Origin: DAOVFN01 sp964607835 | Lineage (GTDB): Archaea; Aenigmatarchaeota; Aenigmatarchaeia; QMZP01 | DNA length: 30,390 nucleotides | Direction: 5' to 3' | Assembly: GCA_964607835.1 (NCBI GenBank) | Contig: CAZSLL010000015.1 | Coordinates: forward strand, 1 to 30,390 | Shown: positions 20,754 through 30,170 of the stretch, piece after piece | How the letters are laid out: each line of letters opens with the position of its first letter | How positions within the stretch are numbered: the first letter of the stretch is position 1 | Translations under genes and position numbers: made by a program | The notes under the pieces: generated by a model | The model's database searches: none | What the model was told of the DNA's origin: nothing | What the model saw: only the letters and a program-made list of their open reading frames with translations

Positions 20754-21343
20754 CCCTTCTGCTTGGGCGGCCTCTTCTCATGAAAGACCCTGGACTCGAA
20801 CCTGTACACAGAGCAAGCGGGGTCAAGCCAGGCGTCAGTGGGGAGCAGGGCCTTCATGCAGGTGTGCTCGAGGAAGCATTTTGCTTTCCACTTGTGCTCC
20901 TCAGCCACCTGGGGAAGAAGCAGCCCGGACATGCTCCATTTCCTGACTATCAGGCCATGCTTTCCCACCTCGATTTTCTTAAGGATATCCTCCGGCTTCT
21001 CTGCCCTGACCCTTTCCGGGCGGGTGAGTATGGACACCTCTACCAGGACCTTGTCAAGCTCATAGTCGGTGAGGTTGGGGAAACGGGGATCCTCAGTGGC
21101 GTGGATGGCTGAATTGATGAGGGAGCGGATGAGGGGCATGAATGGCTCCGGATAACCTATGCAGCCCCTTAGCTCCTTCTTCGGGTAGGTATAGAGGGTG
21201 GTGAAGGCTCCCATTCTCTCATTGAAGATGGGAGGGTAATCAACAGCCACGAACTTCTCGCGCTTCCTGACCCAGAGGTCAACGGCCTGCCTGGCTATCT
21301 TCAGGGCCTTCTTTCCGTGCTTGTCACTGAGCCTCTCAGCCAT
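20750..21343 (-). CDS. AMMECR1-domain protein
   Basis: 197 aa from ATG 21343, which overlaps the pyrB end by 8 nt; a longer start at 21433 would run far into pyrB. LRGCIGYPEP (near 84-93) is the invariant AMMECR1 motif, followed by PFMPLIRSLINSAIHATEDP and RFPNLTDYELDKVLVEVSIL and GLLLPQVAEEHKWKAKCFLE. The family is conserved in archaea, bacteria and eukaryotes, and its biochemical role is unclear. Co-transcribed with pyrB. Confidence 0.93.
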   Translation of the reverse strand: MAERLSDKHGKKALKIARQAVDLWVRKREKFVAVDYPPIFNERMGAFTTLYTYPKKELRGCIGYPEPFMPLIRSLINSAIHATEDPRFPNLTDYELDKVLVEVSILTRPERVRAEKPEDILKKIEVGKHGLIVRKWSMSGLLLPQVAEEHKWKAKCFLEHTCMKALLPTDAWLDPACSVYRFESRVFHEKRPPKQKG

Positions 21344-22277
21344 TCGAACCAGCCAGCAGCATCTTGAGCAAAGCCATCCTGATATACAGGCCGTTCCTGG
21401 CCTGCCTGAAGTAGGCTGCCCTGGGGTCATCATCCACCTCAGGGGCTATCTCGTCCACCCTGGGAAGGGGGTGCATTATCACGGAATCCTTTTTCATGAG
21501 ACCCAGGGTCTCCCTGTCCAGGACATAAGAGCCCCTGAGGCTCATGTACTCTTCATCAGAGGCGAATCTCTCCTTCTGTACCCTGGTCATGTAGAGCACG
21601 TCAGCCTCCCTCACAGCCTCCCTGAGGTCGCGGGTCTCCATGAGGGTGGCCCCCTTCCTTGTCAGGTAATCGTTTATCTCGAAGGGCAGGGACAGCCTTT
21701 CGGGAGATGCGAAGATGAAGCGGGTACCCTTCTGCCTGGCCATGAGGTAGGCCAGACTGTGAACGGTCCTGCCGTAGAGCAGGTCCCCTGCCATGGCCAC
21801 GGTAAGGCCCTCAGTGGTCCCGAGCTCCTTCCTTATTGTGTACATGTCCAGCAGTGCCTGGGTCGGGTGCTGGCCCGCTCCGTCGCCTGCATTGATGAGG
21901 GGCACCGGGGATATCTCAGAAGAGGCCGCGGAGGAGCCCTCCATGGGGTGCCTGAGCACTATGATGTCAGCGTACTGGCCTACTGTCCTTATGGTGTCAG
22001 GAAGGGACTCCCCCTTTATGGTGGAGGAGAACTGGCTGGCGTCCTCAGTGCCAATCACAGAGCCGCCCAGCCTCTGCATGGCAGATTCGAAAGAAAGCCT
22101 GGTCCTTGTGGAGGGCTCGTAGAACAGCGTGACCATGAGCTTACCCCTGAGCAGCTGCGGGCAGCTCCCTGAGGCGCAGCGACTCTCCATGCTGTCAGCC
22201 TCCCTGAAGAGCTCCTCCAGGAACGAGGGGTCCCTGAACTGCTGGGCCTTTATCACATGCCTGATTTCGCCTGTCAT
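21336..22277 (-). CDS. pyrB: Aspartate carbamoyltransferase, catalytic chain
   Basis: 313 aa. STRTR (56-60) in FYEPSTRTRLSFE binds carbamoyl phosphate; INAGDGAGQHPTQALLDMYT and MHPLPRVDEI are the family signatures. Catalyses carbamoyl phosphate plus aspartate to N-carbamoylaspartate, the first committed step of pyrimidine synthesis. No regulatory chain (pyrI) gene lies beside it. A TATA-like GCTGATAAAG is about 25 nt upstream. Confidence 0.95.
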   Translation of the reverse strand: MTGEIRHVIKAQQFRDPSFLEELFREADSMESRCASGSCPQLLRGKLMVTLFYEPSTRTRLSFESAMQRLGGSVIGTEDASQFSSTIKGESLPDTIRTVGQYADIIVLRHPMEGSSAASSEISPVPLINAGDGAGQHPTQALLDMYTIRKELGTTEGLTVAMAGDLLYGRTVHSLAYLMARQKGTRFIFASPERLSLPFEINDYLTRKGATLMETRDLREAVREADVLYMTRVQKERFASDEEYMSLRGSYVLDRETLGLMKKDSVIMHPLPRVDEIAPEVDDDPRAAYFRQARNGLYIRMALLKMLLAGSNG

Positions 22278-22358
22278 CTCTTATCTCATTCTCTCTTCTC
22301 TTTATCAGCATTGCGGTTGGCAGGGAAAGCTTATTAACAGGGGATTCAACCGGAGTGC

Positions 22359-22565
22359 ATGAATACCACTGCACTGGAGCTGGCCAGGGACTACAGAAGG
22401 CATGAGCTCAGGGGAAGGTTCGTGCACAGGGTGACCGGTGAGGTGTACAGGGACGGCAGGCAGATAGAGCACCCTTCTGAGGATGGCTTCCTTTTCTGGT
22501 GCGAGTCCACAGGAAGGAGGGAATACGTGGGCACTGAGGAGCTCGCCCTCCTTGATGAGAAGTGA
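22359..22565 (+). CDS. Small beta-rich protein (68 aa)
   Basis: MNTTALELARDYRRHELRGR then FVHRVTGEVYRDGRQIEHPS, DGFLFWCESTGRREYVGTEE. Looks like a short beta-barrel or SH3-like module. It lies between pyrB and guaA with its own promoter region (AGCTTATTAAC). No family recognised. Confidence 0.55.
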   Translation: MNTTALELARDYRRHELRGRFVHRVTGEVYRDGRQIEHPSEDGFLFWCESTGRREYVGTEELALLDEK

Positions 22566-22597
22566 AAGGGTTTTAAGATTCCCCTCCCACTAGTTCT

Positions 22598-24397
22598 ATG
22601 GACGCCATAGCTGTCCTTGACTTCGGCTGCCAGCACACCCACCAGATAGGGGAGGCAGTCCGCAGGGCAGGGGTGTTCAGCGAGATTCTTCCGTGCGAGA
22701 CTCCTGCAAAGGAGCTGGAGAGGTTCAAAGGCATAATCCTCTCAGGCGGGCCTAAGAGTGTTTACCAGGGCGGCCCAAAGTGCGACCCGGCTGTCTTCTC
22801 CATGGGAAAGCCTGTTCTCGGCATATGCTACGGGCTCCAGCTCATGGCCACTGAGCTGGGGGGAAATGTGGAGCACGTGGGCAGGGGCGAGTACGGGGAG
22901 AGCAGTATCAGGATTACAGGGGAGAGCCCTCTCCTGAAGGGATTTGGCGGGGGCACGGTGTGGATGAGCCACGGGGACTCCGTGACCAGGGTTCCTGATG
23001 GCTTCAGGATCCTGGCGGAGTCAGACGGGCTAATGGCTGCTATGGGGAACGATGAGATGGGCCTGTACGCCCTCCAGTTCCACCCGGAGGTCAGCCACAC
23101 AGAAAACGGGGACGCAATCATAAGGAACTTTGTTCTGGGCATTTGCGGGTCAAGGCCTGAGTGGAGCATGGAGGACTTCCTCGAGTCCTCGGTCAGAAAG
23201 ATAAGAGAGCAGGTGGGGGACGGGCACGCCGTGATATTCGCCAGCGGGGGAGTGGACTCCTCAGTGGCAGCGGCCCTGGCCTCCAGGGCCCTGGGGGAAA
23301 GGGTGAGGGCAATACACATTGACACCGGCCTGGAGCGGAAGGGCGAGGTGGAGTGGGTGGTGAGGGCCCTGGGCTCCGCTGGAATAGGGGTCGAGGTGGA
23401 GGATTTCTCAGGCCCCATGCTGGAAAGGCTGGGCAGGGAGACCGACCCTGAGAGGAAAAGGGCAATCATAGGTGACGCCTACATAGAGGCCCTGTTCAGG
23501 AGGATGAGGGGCTTCGAGCACGACAGCAGGGCCTTCCTGGTGCAGGGAACCATTTACCCCGACACCATAGAGAGCAGCCAGGGAGTGGGGAACAAGGCAG
23601 ACCTCATCAAGAGCCACCACAACGTGGCCTCCTCCATGGTCAGGAGGCTAAGGGAGCAGGGAAGGCTGGTGGAGCCCAATGCGCTGCTCTTCAAGCACGA
23701 GGTCAGGAAAATCGCCAGGCTCCTGGGGCTTCCCAGCGAGCTTTCGGAGAGGCACCCCTTCCCGGGCCCGGGCCTCGGGGTGAGGCATGCAGGAAGGGTG
23801 TTCAGGCCGGATGATTACAGCGAGACCCGGAACAGGGCAGAGGCAATACTCAGGGAGCACGGGCTGGAGGGCTTGACCGTGCCAGTGGGAAGCGTGGGGG
23901 TCAAGGGCTCTGCCCGGGCATACGGGAACCTGGTCATAATCAGGGCAGGAAGGGAGGAGTACGAGACAGTGAGGAAGGCCTCCAACATGCTGGGCAACGG
24001 GCTCAGGGGAATAACAAGGGCCGCCCTTCTCCTGACGGGCAGGCTTCCCTCCCAGCAGGAATGGGACTCCATAGAGCCCATGCCCGTGACCAGGGAAGGA
24101 CTGGCCATGCTGAGGGAGGCTGACAGCATAGCCATGGGCCTTCTGGAGGGAATGGGCCTTTACGAGAAGGTGTCCCAGATGCCTGTGGTCATGTTCCCTG
24201 GCCCGGACAAGCCCTGGATAGCCCTGAGGCCTGTGGTCACCCCTGACTTCATGACCCTGAGGCCTCCGGGGATACCCCGGGAGCTTCCCTGGGAGTACCT
24301 GGAGGGGGCTGCCCGAAGGGTAATGGATACAGGGATGTTCGGGGGTGTGGTGCTGGACACCACCAGCAAGCCCCCTGCCACCACAGAGTGGGAATAG
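22598..24397 (+). CDS. guaA: GMP synthase, glutamine-hydrolysing, single chain
   Basis: 599 aa. Amidotransferase domain with Cys77 (GICYGLQ), His162 and Glu164 (FHPEVSHT); ATP-pyrophosphatase with SGGVDSS at 216-222; the C-terminal dimerisation domain ends in TTSKPPATTEWE. Converts XMP to GMP. Many archaea split this enzyme into two subunits, whereas here it is one chain, and longer than the usual bacterial ~525 aa because the C-terminal domain carries extra segments (about 400-560). TATA-like GGTTTTAAG about 28 nt upstream suits the ATG. Confidence 0.95.
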   Translation: MDAIAVLDFGCQHTHQIGEAVRRAGVFSEILPCETPAKELERFKGIILSGGPKSVYQGGPKCDPAVFSMGKPVLGICYGLQLMATELGGNVEHVGRGEYGESSIRITGESPLLKGFGGGTVWMSHGDSVTRVPDGFRILAESDGLMAAMGNDEMGLYALQFHPEVSHTENGDAIIRNFVLGICGSRPEWSMEDFLESSVRKIREQVGDGHAVIFASGGVDSSVAAALASRALGERVRAIHIDTGLERKGEVEWVVRALGSAGIGVEVEDFSGPMLERLGRETDPERKRAIIGDAYIEALFRRMRGFEHDSRAFLVQGTIYPDTIESSQGVGNKADLIKSHHNVASSMVRRLREQGRLVEPNALLFKHEVRKIARLLGLPSELSERHPFPGPGLGVRHAGRVFRPDDYSETRNRAEAILREHGLEGLTVPVGSVGVKGSARAYGNLVIIRAGREEYETVRKASNMLGNGLRGITRAALLLTGRLPSQQEWDSIEPMPVTREGLAMLREADSIAMGLLEGMGLYEKVSQMPVVMFPGPDKPWIALRPVVTPDFMTLRPPGIPRELPWEYLEGAARRVMDTGMFGGVVLDTTSKPPATTEWE

Positions 24398-24434
24398 GCT
24401 GGCATTTATATTCCCGGCCTACAAGTCTGGTTCT

Positions 24435-25502
24435 ATGGAAAGAGACCTGTTCAACAAGGAGGAAGCGGATAGTCTGGAGGAATGGCTCAGCCCGGGCAAG
24501 GGTTTCCTGCTCTACCACGGAGACGCTGACGGCGCCTGCTCTGCGGCCCTGCTCCTCAGGTTCTTTCCGGGTTTCGAGCACTGCCCCAGGAAGGGGCCTG
24601 CGATGGACCAGGATTTCATCAGGACCGTGCTGGACAAGAGGCCTGAAACGCTCGTGTTCCTGGACATGGCCGCTGACCAGGAGCAGGATACCCTGAAGAC
24701 ATTTCTCAGGGAAATCCCCGGGCTTAGGATAATCATAATAGACCATCACATTTCCACGAAGGACATGAACTCGGAGAGGATTTTGCACATAAACCCAAGG
24801 TTCAGGGAGAGCGGGGTATACATTCCCGCTGCCTGCGTGGTTTATCATCTCCTCAAGCTCATGGGAATGGACGTCAGGCCCCTCTCATGGATATCAGCCA
24901 TGGGGGTCATAGGGGACTACGGATGGCCAGGCTGCCCCCAGGTCCTGATGGAATGCGGGGAGGAGTACCCTTTCCTTCTTGAGGGCAGGCCCCAGGATTC
25001 CAGGCTCGGGGAGGGGGCCAAGACCATTGCCGCGGCCACCACGGTCAAGGGGCTGAAGGGCGTGGCTGAGTGCCTCAAGGCCCTGCTGAAGGCAGAGGGA
25101 TTCGAGGACTTCGAGTCCTACGGCAAGCTGAAGGAGTGGAGGAGGGAATTCGAGACAGAGCTGGAGCAGGTCATGGATGACTACAGGGCCAAAAGGAAGG
25201 TCTTCGCGAAGGAGGGCCTGGTCACATATGAGCTCGACTCCAGGCTCAACATAACATCCATACTCTCCACCAAACTGGGCGAAGCCATGCCCGACAGGGT
25301 CATCGCAATAAGGAAGCCAGAGAAGGGTATGTGGAAGGTCTCCATGAGGAACCAGTCCGGGAGAGTGAATCTCGGGGAGCTGGCCAGGCAGTGTTCAGAG
25401 GGCATGGGCTCGGGGGGCGGACACGAGAAGGCTGCAGCCGCCCTGGTCTCTGACTGGAAGGCCTTTCTGGAAAGGCTCAGGAAGGCGATTTCCTCCTCAT
25501 GA
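24435..25502 (+). CDS. DHH-family phosphoesterase (RecJ-like)
   Basis: 355 aa from ATG 24435 (MERDLFNKEEADSLEEW) with CATTTATATTCCC TATA at about 24402-24414; a start at 24345 lies within guaA and is rejected. HGDADG (28-33) and DHH (103-105) are the metal-binding motifs; GMGSGGGHEKAAAALVSDW is the DHHA1 substrate-binding motif. Archaeal RecJ-like DHH enzymes are single-strand exonucleases or nano-RNA/phosphodiester hydrolases; the exact substrate cannot be read from sequence. Convergent overlap (26 nt) with flpA. Confidence 0.9.
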   Translation: MERDLFNKEEADSLEEWLSPGKGFLLYHGDADGACSAALLLRFFPGFEHCPRKGPAMDQDFIRTVLDKRPETLVFLDMAADQEQDTLKTFLREIPGLRIIIIDHHISTKDMNSERILHINPRFRESGVYIPAACVVYHLLKLMGMDVRPLSWISAMGVIGDYGWPGCPQVLMECGEEYPFLLEGRPQDSRLGEGAKTIAAATTVKGLKGVAECLKALLKAEGFEDFESYGKLKEWRREFETELEQVMDDYRAKRKVFAKEGLVTYELDSRLNITSILSTKLGEAMPDRVIAIRKPEKGMWKVSMRNQSGRVNLGELARQCSEGMGSGGGHEKAAAALVSDWKAFLERLRKAISSS

Positions 25503-26145
25503 GGAAGAAGGCGTGGTCCCTCTCATAGGGCTCCAGCTCAACCTCCTGGAGGATTTCGAACTCCTTCTTTAGCTTCTCCCTTTCCTGCCTGAAGATTTCC
25601 TTAGGGGGCCTGGTCACGTCTATGGAGCGTGCCTTGATGGCCAGCATGGCGTATCCCCCACTCTTAAGGAACTCTTTGGCGTTTCGGATCATTATCTCTG
25701 ACTGGTCATTGGTGGCCACGTCCTGGTACACCGTGTCCACGGGCTCCACCCAGGAATAGGTCTCAGGCCTCCTGGAATCAGCCAGTATCGGGACGATGTT
25801 GCCCCTCTTCTCTGCCACCGGGGTGAGGTCCCTCATGGAGCGCTGGGATATCTCCACCCCGTATATCACCCCATCAGGGCCTATTATGTCCGAGAAGAAT
25901 GTGGATGTTGAGCCAGAGGATATTCCCAGGTAGAGGATGGAGGAGTCCTTCCTGATGGGGAACTCCCTCAGGCCCTTATGCAGTGCAGCCGCCGCCTTGG
26001 AGCGGTAGGGGTTCCATTCCCTGTATTCTTCTCCCTTGACCCTGACAATTGACTTGGCGAACCCTGCGCTGCCTTTCACCAGGGCCCTGGTGAACAGCCG
26101 CTGGCCCGAGGCATGGATTCCAGGGAACCTTTCAGTGAGCTTCAT
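25477..26145 (-). CDS. flpA: Fibrillarin-like rRNA/tRNA 2'-O-methyltransferase
   Basis: 222 aa. YREWNPYRSKAAAAL, ILYLGISSGSTSTFFSDIIG (SAM-binding), VEPVDTVYQDVA and a C-terminal ERDHAFFLMRRK match archaeal fibrillarin. It is the methyltransferase of C/D-box sRNPs. The Nop5 partner is not in the window. TATA CTATTTAAGCC at about 26165. Confidence 0.95.
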   Translation of the reverse strand: MKLTERFPGIHASGQRLFTRALVKGSAGFAKSIVRVKGEEYREWNPYRSKAAAALHKGLREFPIRKDSSILYLGISSGSTSTFFSDIIGPDGVIYGVEISQRSMRDLTPVAEKRGNIVPILADSRRPETYSWVEPVDTVYQDVATNDQSEIMIRNAKEFLKSGGYAMLAIKARSIDVTRPPKEIFRQEREKLKKEFEILQEVELEPYERDHAFFLMRRKSPS

Positions 26146-26365
26146 GCCCTGCTCTTGGCTCCCTGGCTTAAATAGTGCTCTGGCCTGGAATGGTTTTTCA
26201 CTCTAAAAAACGGGTAAATCCTTCATAAAGAACCAGGAGCATGCGTTAACGTCTTGCGTCGAATGACTCAAATATAGGTGTTAAATTACGGAAATCTTTA
26301 TAAGCAGTCACTACATAGGTAAACTCCCATGGCTAGAGGAATCTATCTGAAAGGAGGTGAAGCCC

Positions 26366-26848
26366 ATGAGCATGTCAGTATGCCAGCTATGCAAGCAGCC
26401 AATCTGGAGCTTCATCTGCCCCCAGTGTCTAGCAATGGACATCCGGAAGTGGCTCCCCAATAAGTTCAGGGAAGCCTTCAGGCAGTTCAACTCCGGCTTC
26501 CTGGGCAGTTTCTCGGCCACCATAGACATGGACGGCCTCAGGTGCCTTAAGTGCAGGAAAGTGAGGCTCGCAAACATATGCCCTCACTGCTACATCTCTG
26601 AGGTGTACGACTGGCTGAGGGAGATGGAGCCCAGGCTCGCCGAGACCCTTTTCAGGATGCTGCCCATAAAGCAGGGTCTTGAGGTAACAGGGAACGGACT
26701 GAAGTGGACTTCCGGGCCCATGCCCATATCCAGGACAAAGGAAAGCCTGGTTGACGAGGGAACGTGCGAACTGTGCGAGAGGTACTCGGACTTCCTTGTC
26801 AACGCTGATGGCGTCTGGCTTTGCAGGGACTGTGAAAAGCTTGAGTGA
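26366..26848 (+). CDS. Multi-zinc-ribbon protein (160 aa)
   Basis: AAAGGAGGTGA sits 5 nt before ATG 26366, deciding the start. Four cysteine pairs appear in order: CQLC...CPQC, CLKC...CPHC, then CELC and CRDC, so probably three zinc knuckles around helices (DIRKWLPNKFREAFRQFN, SEVYDWLREMEPRLAETLFR). I believe similar CxLCxxPIWSFICPxC proteins occur in other archaea, but know no function. The TATA (CTTTATAAGC) at 26296 suggests a leader of about 45 nt. Confidence 0.7.
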   Translation: MSMSVCQLCKQPIWSFICPQCLAMDIRKWLPNKFREAFRQFNSGFLGSFSATIDMDGLRCLKCRKVRLANICPHCYISEVYDWLREMEPRLAETLFRMLPIKQGLEVTGNGLKWTSGPMPISRTKESLVDEGTCELCERYSDFLVNADGVWLCRDCEKLE

Positions 26849-26907
26849 GAGGAGGCAGATAAAAAGCTGAAAGAGGGGCCTTCCCAGCCTCTGCTTTATT
26901 CTCGGGG

Positions 26908-27231
26908 TCACTCCCCGAGCATTTCATTTATCTTTCCCATCTTTTTCTGGTAGCGCCTGAGCCTGCGGTAGGACTCCACTATCTCCACTATGCCCGTGAG
27001 TATGAATGCCCAGCCTATTACCCAGGAGGAGGGGTCATCTGAGAATATGTTTATTATCACGATGCCGGCTCCTATGGAGGCAAGGCCGGTTCGCATGAAG
27101 GAGAGCACTGTCCGCTCCTTGGCCAGAATGGTCTGCTCCTTCATGAGCATTATCTTCTGCTTCCTGTAATCCAGGATTTTCTTCTTTCTCTTCAGAAGCC
27201 GCTTGCTCTTCTTGACCAGGCGCTTGACCAT
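26908..27231 (-). CDS. DUF202-family membrane protein
   Basis: 107 aa. Very basic N-terminus (VKKSKRLLKRKKK), then AKERTVLSFMRTGLASIGAG (family motif), and a second helix WVIGWAFILTGIVEIVESYR, ending basic. Matches DUF202/YidH-type proteins of unknown role. CTTAAAGG TATA on the minus strand at about 27256. Confidence 0.8.
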   Translation of the reverse strand: MVKRLVKKSKRLLKRKKKILDYRKQKIMLMKEQTILAKERTVLSFMRTGLASIGAGIVIINIFSDDPSSWVIGWAFILTGIVEIVESYRRLRRYQKKMGKINEMLGE

Positions 27232-27287
27232 ATGAATATTGAGTCCAGCCCCTTTAAGACTTTTAATCCGTCCCTCTTATTCTTATC

Positions 27288-28997
27288 ATGGAGTACTCGA
27301 GGCTGGCAGGGGTGTACGGGGAGCTTGAGCAGGAGAGCGCCAAGCTCAGGAAGACCGGGATAATCTCTGATTTGCTGAAGGAGTGCTCAAAGGAGGACCT
27401 TCCCATGGTCACCATGCTGCTCCAGGGAAGGGTTTTCCCGGCATGGAGCGAACGGGAGATAGGGATAGCGTCCCTGCTAATGATAAAAGCCCTCACCAGC
27501 ATCACGGGATACGATGAGAAGAGGGTGCAGAGGGAGTTCAACGAGACCGGGGACCTGGGACTGGTGGCAGAGAGGCTGGTGAAGGAGAAGAGGCAGTCCA
27601 CGCTCTTCAGGAGGGAGCTCTCTGTGGAGAAGGTGTTCAGCAACCTCCGGGACATAGCCGGGGTGGAGGGAAAGAACTCCCAGTCCAGGAAGTTCCAGCT
27701 GGTGTCTGAGCTCATAAGCTCTGCCAAGCCCCAGGAGGCCAAATACATCATAAGGACCGTGCTGGGCGACCTGCGGATAGGGGTTGCCGAGGGCATAGTA
27801 AGGGACGCCATAGCAAAGGCATTCTTCGGGGACCTGGAGGGGGACGAATACAAGGAGGCACTGAAGGCGGTGGAGTGGGCCTGGTTCATAAGGCCTGACT
27901 ACGGAGAGGTGGCCTCCCTGGCAAAGGACAAGGGGCTCAGGGGACTCAGGAAGGTGAGCCTGGAGGTGGGCAAACCCTACATGGTGCTGCTGGCCGAGAG
28001 GTCAGGGGGCCTGGACGAGGCCATGGAGGCATTCGACAAACCCGGCCTGGAGTTCAAGTACGACGGGGCCAGGCTCTGCATCCACAAGAAAAGGGACCAG
28101 GTGTGGCTGTTCACCAGGAGGCTGGAGGACGTTACGAAGCAGTTCCCTGAGGTCGTGAAGGCTGCCAGGAAGAGCCTGCAGACAAAGGAGTGCATAGTGG
28201 AGGGGGAGATGGTGGCCTACGACAAGGAGGGGCGCCCCAGGGCGTTCCAGCACCTCTCCCAGAGGATAAAGAGGAAGTATGACATAGAGAAGGTGCAGGA
28301 GGAGATCCCTGTTTCAGTGGACGTGTTCGATATCACCTTCCTTGAGGGGGAAGACCTTTTCGGGGAGCCCCTGAGCGAGAGGTGGGGAAAGCTCAGGGAT
28401 TCCCTGAGGGAGGGGAAGACCATCAGGCTGGCCAGGCACAGGGAGACCTCTGACAAGGGAAAGGCAGGGGAGTTCTACCAGAGGGCCCTGGACATGGGGC
28501 ACGAGGGACTCATAGTCAAGAACATGGAGGCCACATACCACCCCGGGAGGAGGGTGGCCGGGGGATGGCTCAAGGTCAAGCCCATCATGGAGAACCTGGA
28601 CCTGGTCATAATGGGGGCCACATGGGGGACCGGGAAGCGGGCGGGGTGGCTGGGCTCCCTGGTGCTGGGGTGCAGGGACCCGGACGGTGGCTTCAGGGAA
28701 TGCGGCATGATTGGCACGGGCATAAAGGAGAAGGGAGAAGAAGGCGTGACCTTTTCCCAGCTAACAGATCTCCTCAGGCCCAATATCGAGTCAGAGAAGG
28801 GCAGCAAGGTCACACTCAAGCCCAGCGTGGTGGTGGAGGTGGCGTACGAGGAAATACAGAAGAGCCCCAACTACTCCTCAGGGTACGCGCTGAGGTTCCC
28901 CAGGGTGCTGAGAATCAGGGAGGACCGGAGCCCCAGGGACGCAGACACAGTTGAGAGGGTGGAGAGGCTCTACCAGGGCCAGAGGGGCAGGAAATAG
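27288..28997 (+). CDS. lig: ATP-dependent DNA ligase
   Basis: 569 aa. An N-terminal DNA-binding domain, then motif I EFKYDGARLCIHKK with adenylated Lys257, ECIVEGEMVAYDKEG (motif III-like), EGLIVKNMEATYHPG (motif IV) and GGWLKVKP (motif V). Length and layout match archaeal replicative ligase LigI. Joins nicks with ATP. ACTTTTAATCC TATA at about 27258-27268. TAG stop. Confidence 0.96.
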   Translation: MEYSRLAGVYGELEQESAKLRKTGIISDLLKECSKEDLPMVTMLLQGRVFPAWSEREIGIASLLMIKALTSITGYDEKRVQREFNETGDLGLVAERLVKEKRQSTLFRRELSVEKVFSNLRDIAGVEGKNSQSRKFQLVSELISSAKPQEAKYIIRTVLGDLRIGVAEGIVRDAIAKAFFGDLEGDEYKEALKAVEWAWFIRPDYGEVASLAKDKGLRGLRKVSLEVGKPYMVLLAERSGGLDEAMEAFDKPGLEFKYDGARLCIHKKRDQVWLFTRRLEDVTKQFPEVVKAARKSLQTKECIVEGEMVAYDKEGRPRAFQHLSQRIKRKYDIEKVQEEIPVSVDVFDITFLEGEDLFGEPLSERWGKLRDSLREGKTIRLARHRETSDKGKAGEFYQRALDMGHEGLIVKNMEATYHPGRRVAGGWLKVKPIMENLDLVIMGATWGTGKRAGWLGSLVLGCRDPDGGFRECGMIGTGIKEKGEEGVTFSQLTDLLRPNIESEKGSKVTLKPSVVVEVAYEEIQKSPNYSSGYALRFPRVLRIREDRSPRDADTVERVERLYQGQRGRK

Positions 28998-29318
28998 GCA
29001 AATTTTCCCACTGGTAAGGAGTTATATTTATATATAAGTTGTCATTTTATAATAGTAACTTTATGATTAGTTGCCCAATCATGCTATACAATATACACAA
29101 CAACCCCTTAGGGGATTTCCCATGAGCTGAAACCAGCCCGTGGCTGAGCCAGGAAGGCTTCACAGGACCGCCACCGGACCGCTATGAAGCGGCCACCAGG
29201 GAGGCGGGGATTCCGGTAGCCCGAGCTGTGGATATAGGCGATTTGAGGGGACTCCGCGCAGTCTGCAGAGCTCCCGCGTTTTCCTGAGAACCCGAATTTC
29301 TGAGAGAGGAGGAAAGAG
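28998..29318 (+). ncRNA. Strongly folded leader or unknown RNA upstream of 29319
   Basis: An AT-rich block (GTTATATTTATATATAAG at 29020-29037) looks like a promoter; the following 29110-29300 is abruptly GC-rich with hairpins CAGCC-cgt-GGCTG, CCGC-tatgaa-GCGG, an enclosing CCGCC/GGCGG pair and ACCGGA/TCCGGT. No convincing ORF on either strand. It could be a 5' UTR element, a free RNA, or the decayed 3' end of a TnpB-type element (frames such as REAGIPVA recall such ends), but I cannot prove any of these. Confidence 0.35.
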
Positions 29319-30146
29319 ATGAAGAAGGCAATGATTCTGTTAGTGACGGTTCTGGCTATCGTGATGGGGGCATGGTGCCCGGCGGGTTGGACTGAGGAAA
29401 AGGAGATTGACAAAGAGTGTCCGGGAAGTGTAAAGGAATATGACGTCAAGGTTCATACCAAAATAAGATTCAACATAGAAGACGAAAAAGACGAAAAGGA
29501 TTATTTCTTCATAAATGAGGGGTGGGTCGACGCGTTCAGGAACATCAGGGTCCCTGTCCAGGTATCGCATATCAGGGACTTGAGTGGCATGCGCCTCCGT
29601 CTTCGAGGCCTTCCCGAAGACGTTGTAATTATTGAATACGGGTGGACCGATTTCGATGCGCCTGGTATATTTGTCAGGACCAGTGAGGCAGAGTTCAAGG
29701 ATTTTGCAGCGCTGGAACAGATGAAGGTGGCTGGCTGGGAAATGAGGGCGGAATTGAAAGTTGAGATGTATGATTTCGATGCTTCAATGCCCGGCTTAGC
29801 CATTATTAACTGGGACACAAACAACGCAATCGAGAGCAGCCTATACACTATATCAAAAGGAAAAGGAGCCCTTTCCTTGGGTGAATTTGAAAGGAGCAAC
29901 TACTTAAATGGACTGGAGGAATTTTTCAAGCGTTACTTATCGGGTATTGACAAAGTATCATTTGCCAAGAAAGGGGCATCCAGGTATATTTACTGTTTCG
30001 ATAAGCCTGTTGAAGAGTTCTTCGAAGACGTGATAAAAGATGCCGGGCAGAAGGGAGCGAATGCGATATATTTCTCAGTGAGCGACCTTGGAGATCTCGC
30101 CGAGTCAATTGTACCAACCATTCCCAGCTCAGGGAGAAGACCCTAG
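29319..30146 (+). CDS. Exported protein of unknown function (275 aa)
   Basis: AGAGGAGGAAAGAG just upstream is a clear ribosome site for ATG 29319. MKKAMILLVTVLAIVMGAWC is a signal peptide with a cleavage-type end. The mature part alternates strands and helices: YDVKVHTKIRFNIEDEKDEK, FINEGWVDAFRNIRVPVQVS, LRGLPEDVVIIEYGW, and a C-terminal GASRYIYCFDKPVEEFFEDV plus GANAIYFSVSDLGDLA. Codons are more A/T-ending than those of the ligase block, so it may be acquired. No family recognised. Confidence 0.7.
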   Translation: MKKAMILLVTVLAIVMGAWCPAGWTEEKEIDKECPGSVKEYDVKVHTKIRFNIEDEKDEKDYFFINEGWVDAFRNIRVPVQVSHIRDLSGMRLRLRGLPEDVVIIEYGWTDFDAPGIFVRTSEAEFKDFAALEQMKVAGWEMRAELKVEMYDFDASMPGLAIINWDTNNAIESSLYTISKGKGALSLGEFERSNYLNGLEEFFKRYLSGIDKVSFAKKGASRYIYCFDKPVEEFFEDVIKDAGQKGANAIYFSVSDLGDLAESIVPTIPSSGRRP

Positions 30147-30170
30147 AGAAGGGAGGGAACGCCTACTCGA

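Noticed and set aside
21336..22277. Adjacent pyrI regulatory chain gene
   Set aside because: The overlapping downstream gene is AMMECR1, and no zinc-containing PyrI-like sequence is seen nearby.
24249..24848. 199-codon minus-strand frame across guaA and the DHH gene
   Set aside because: Antisense to two well-supported genes; no motif of its own.
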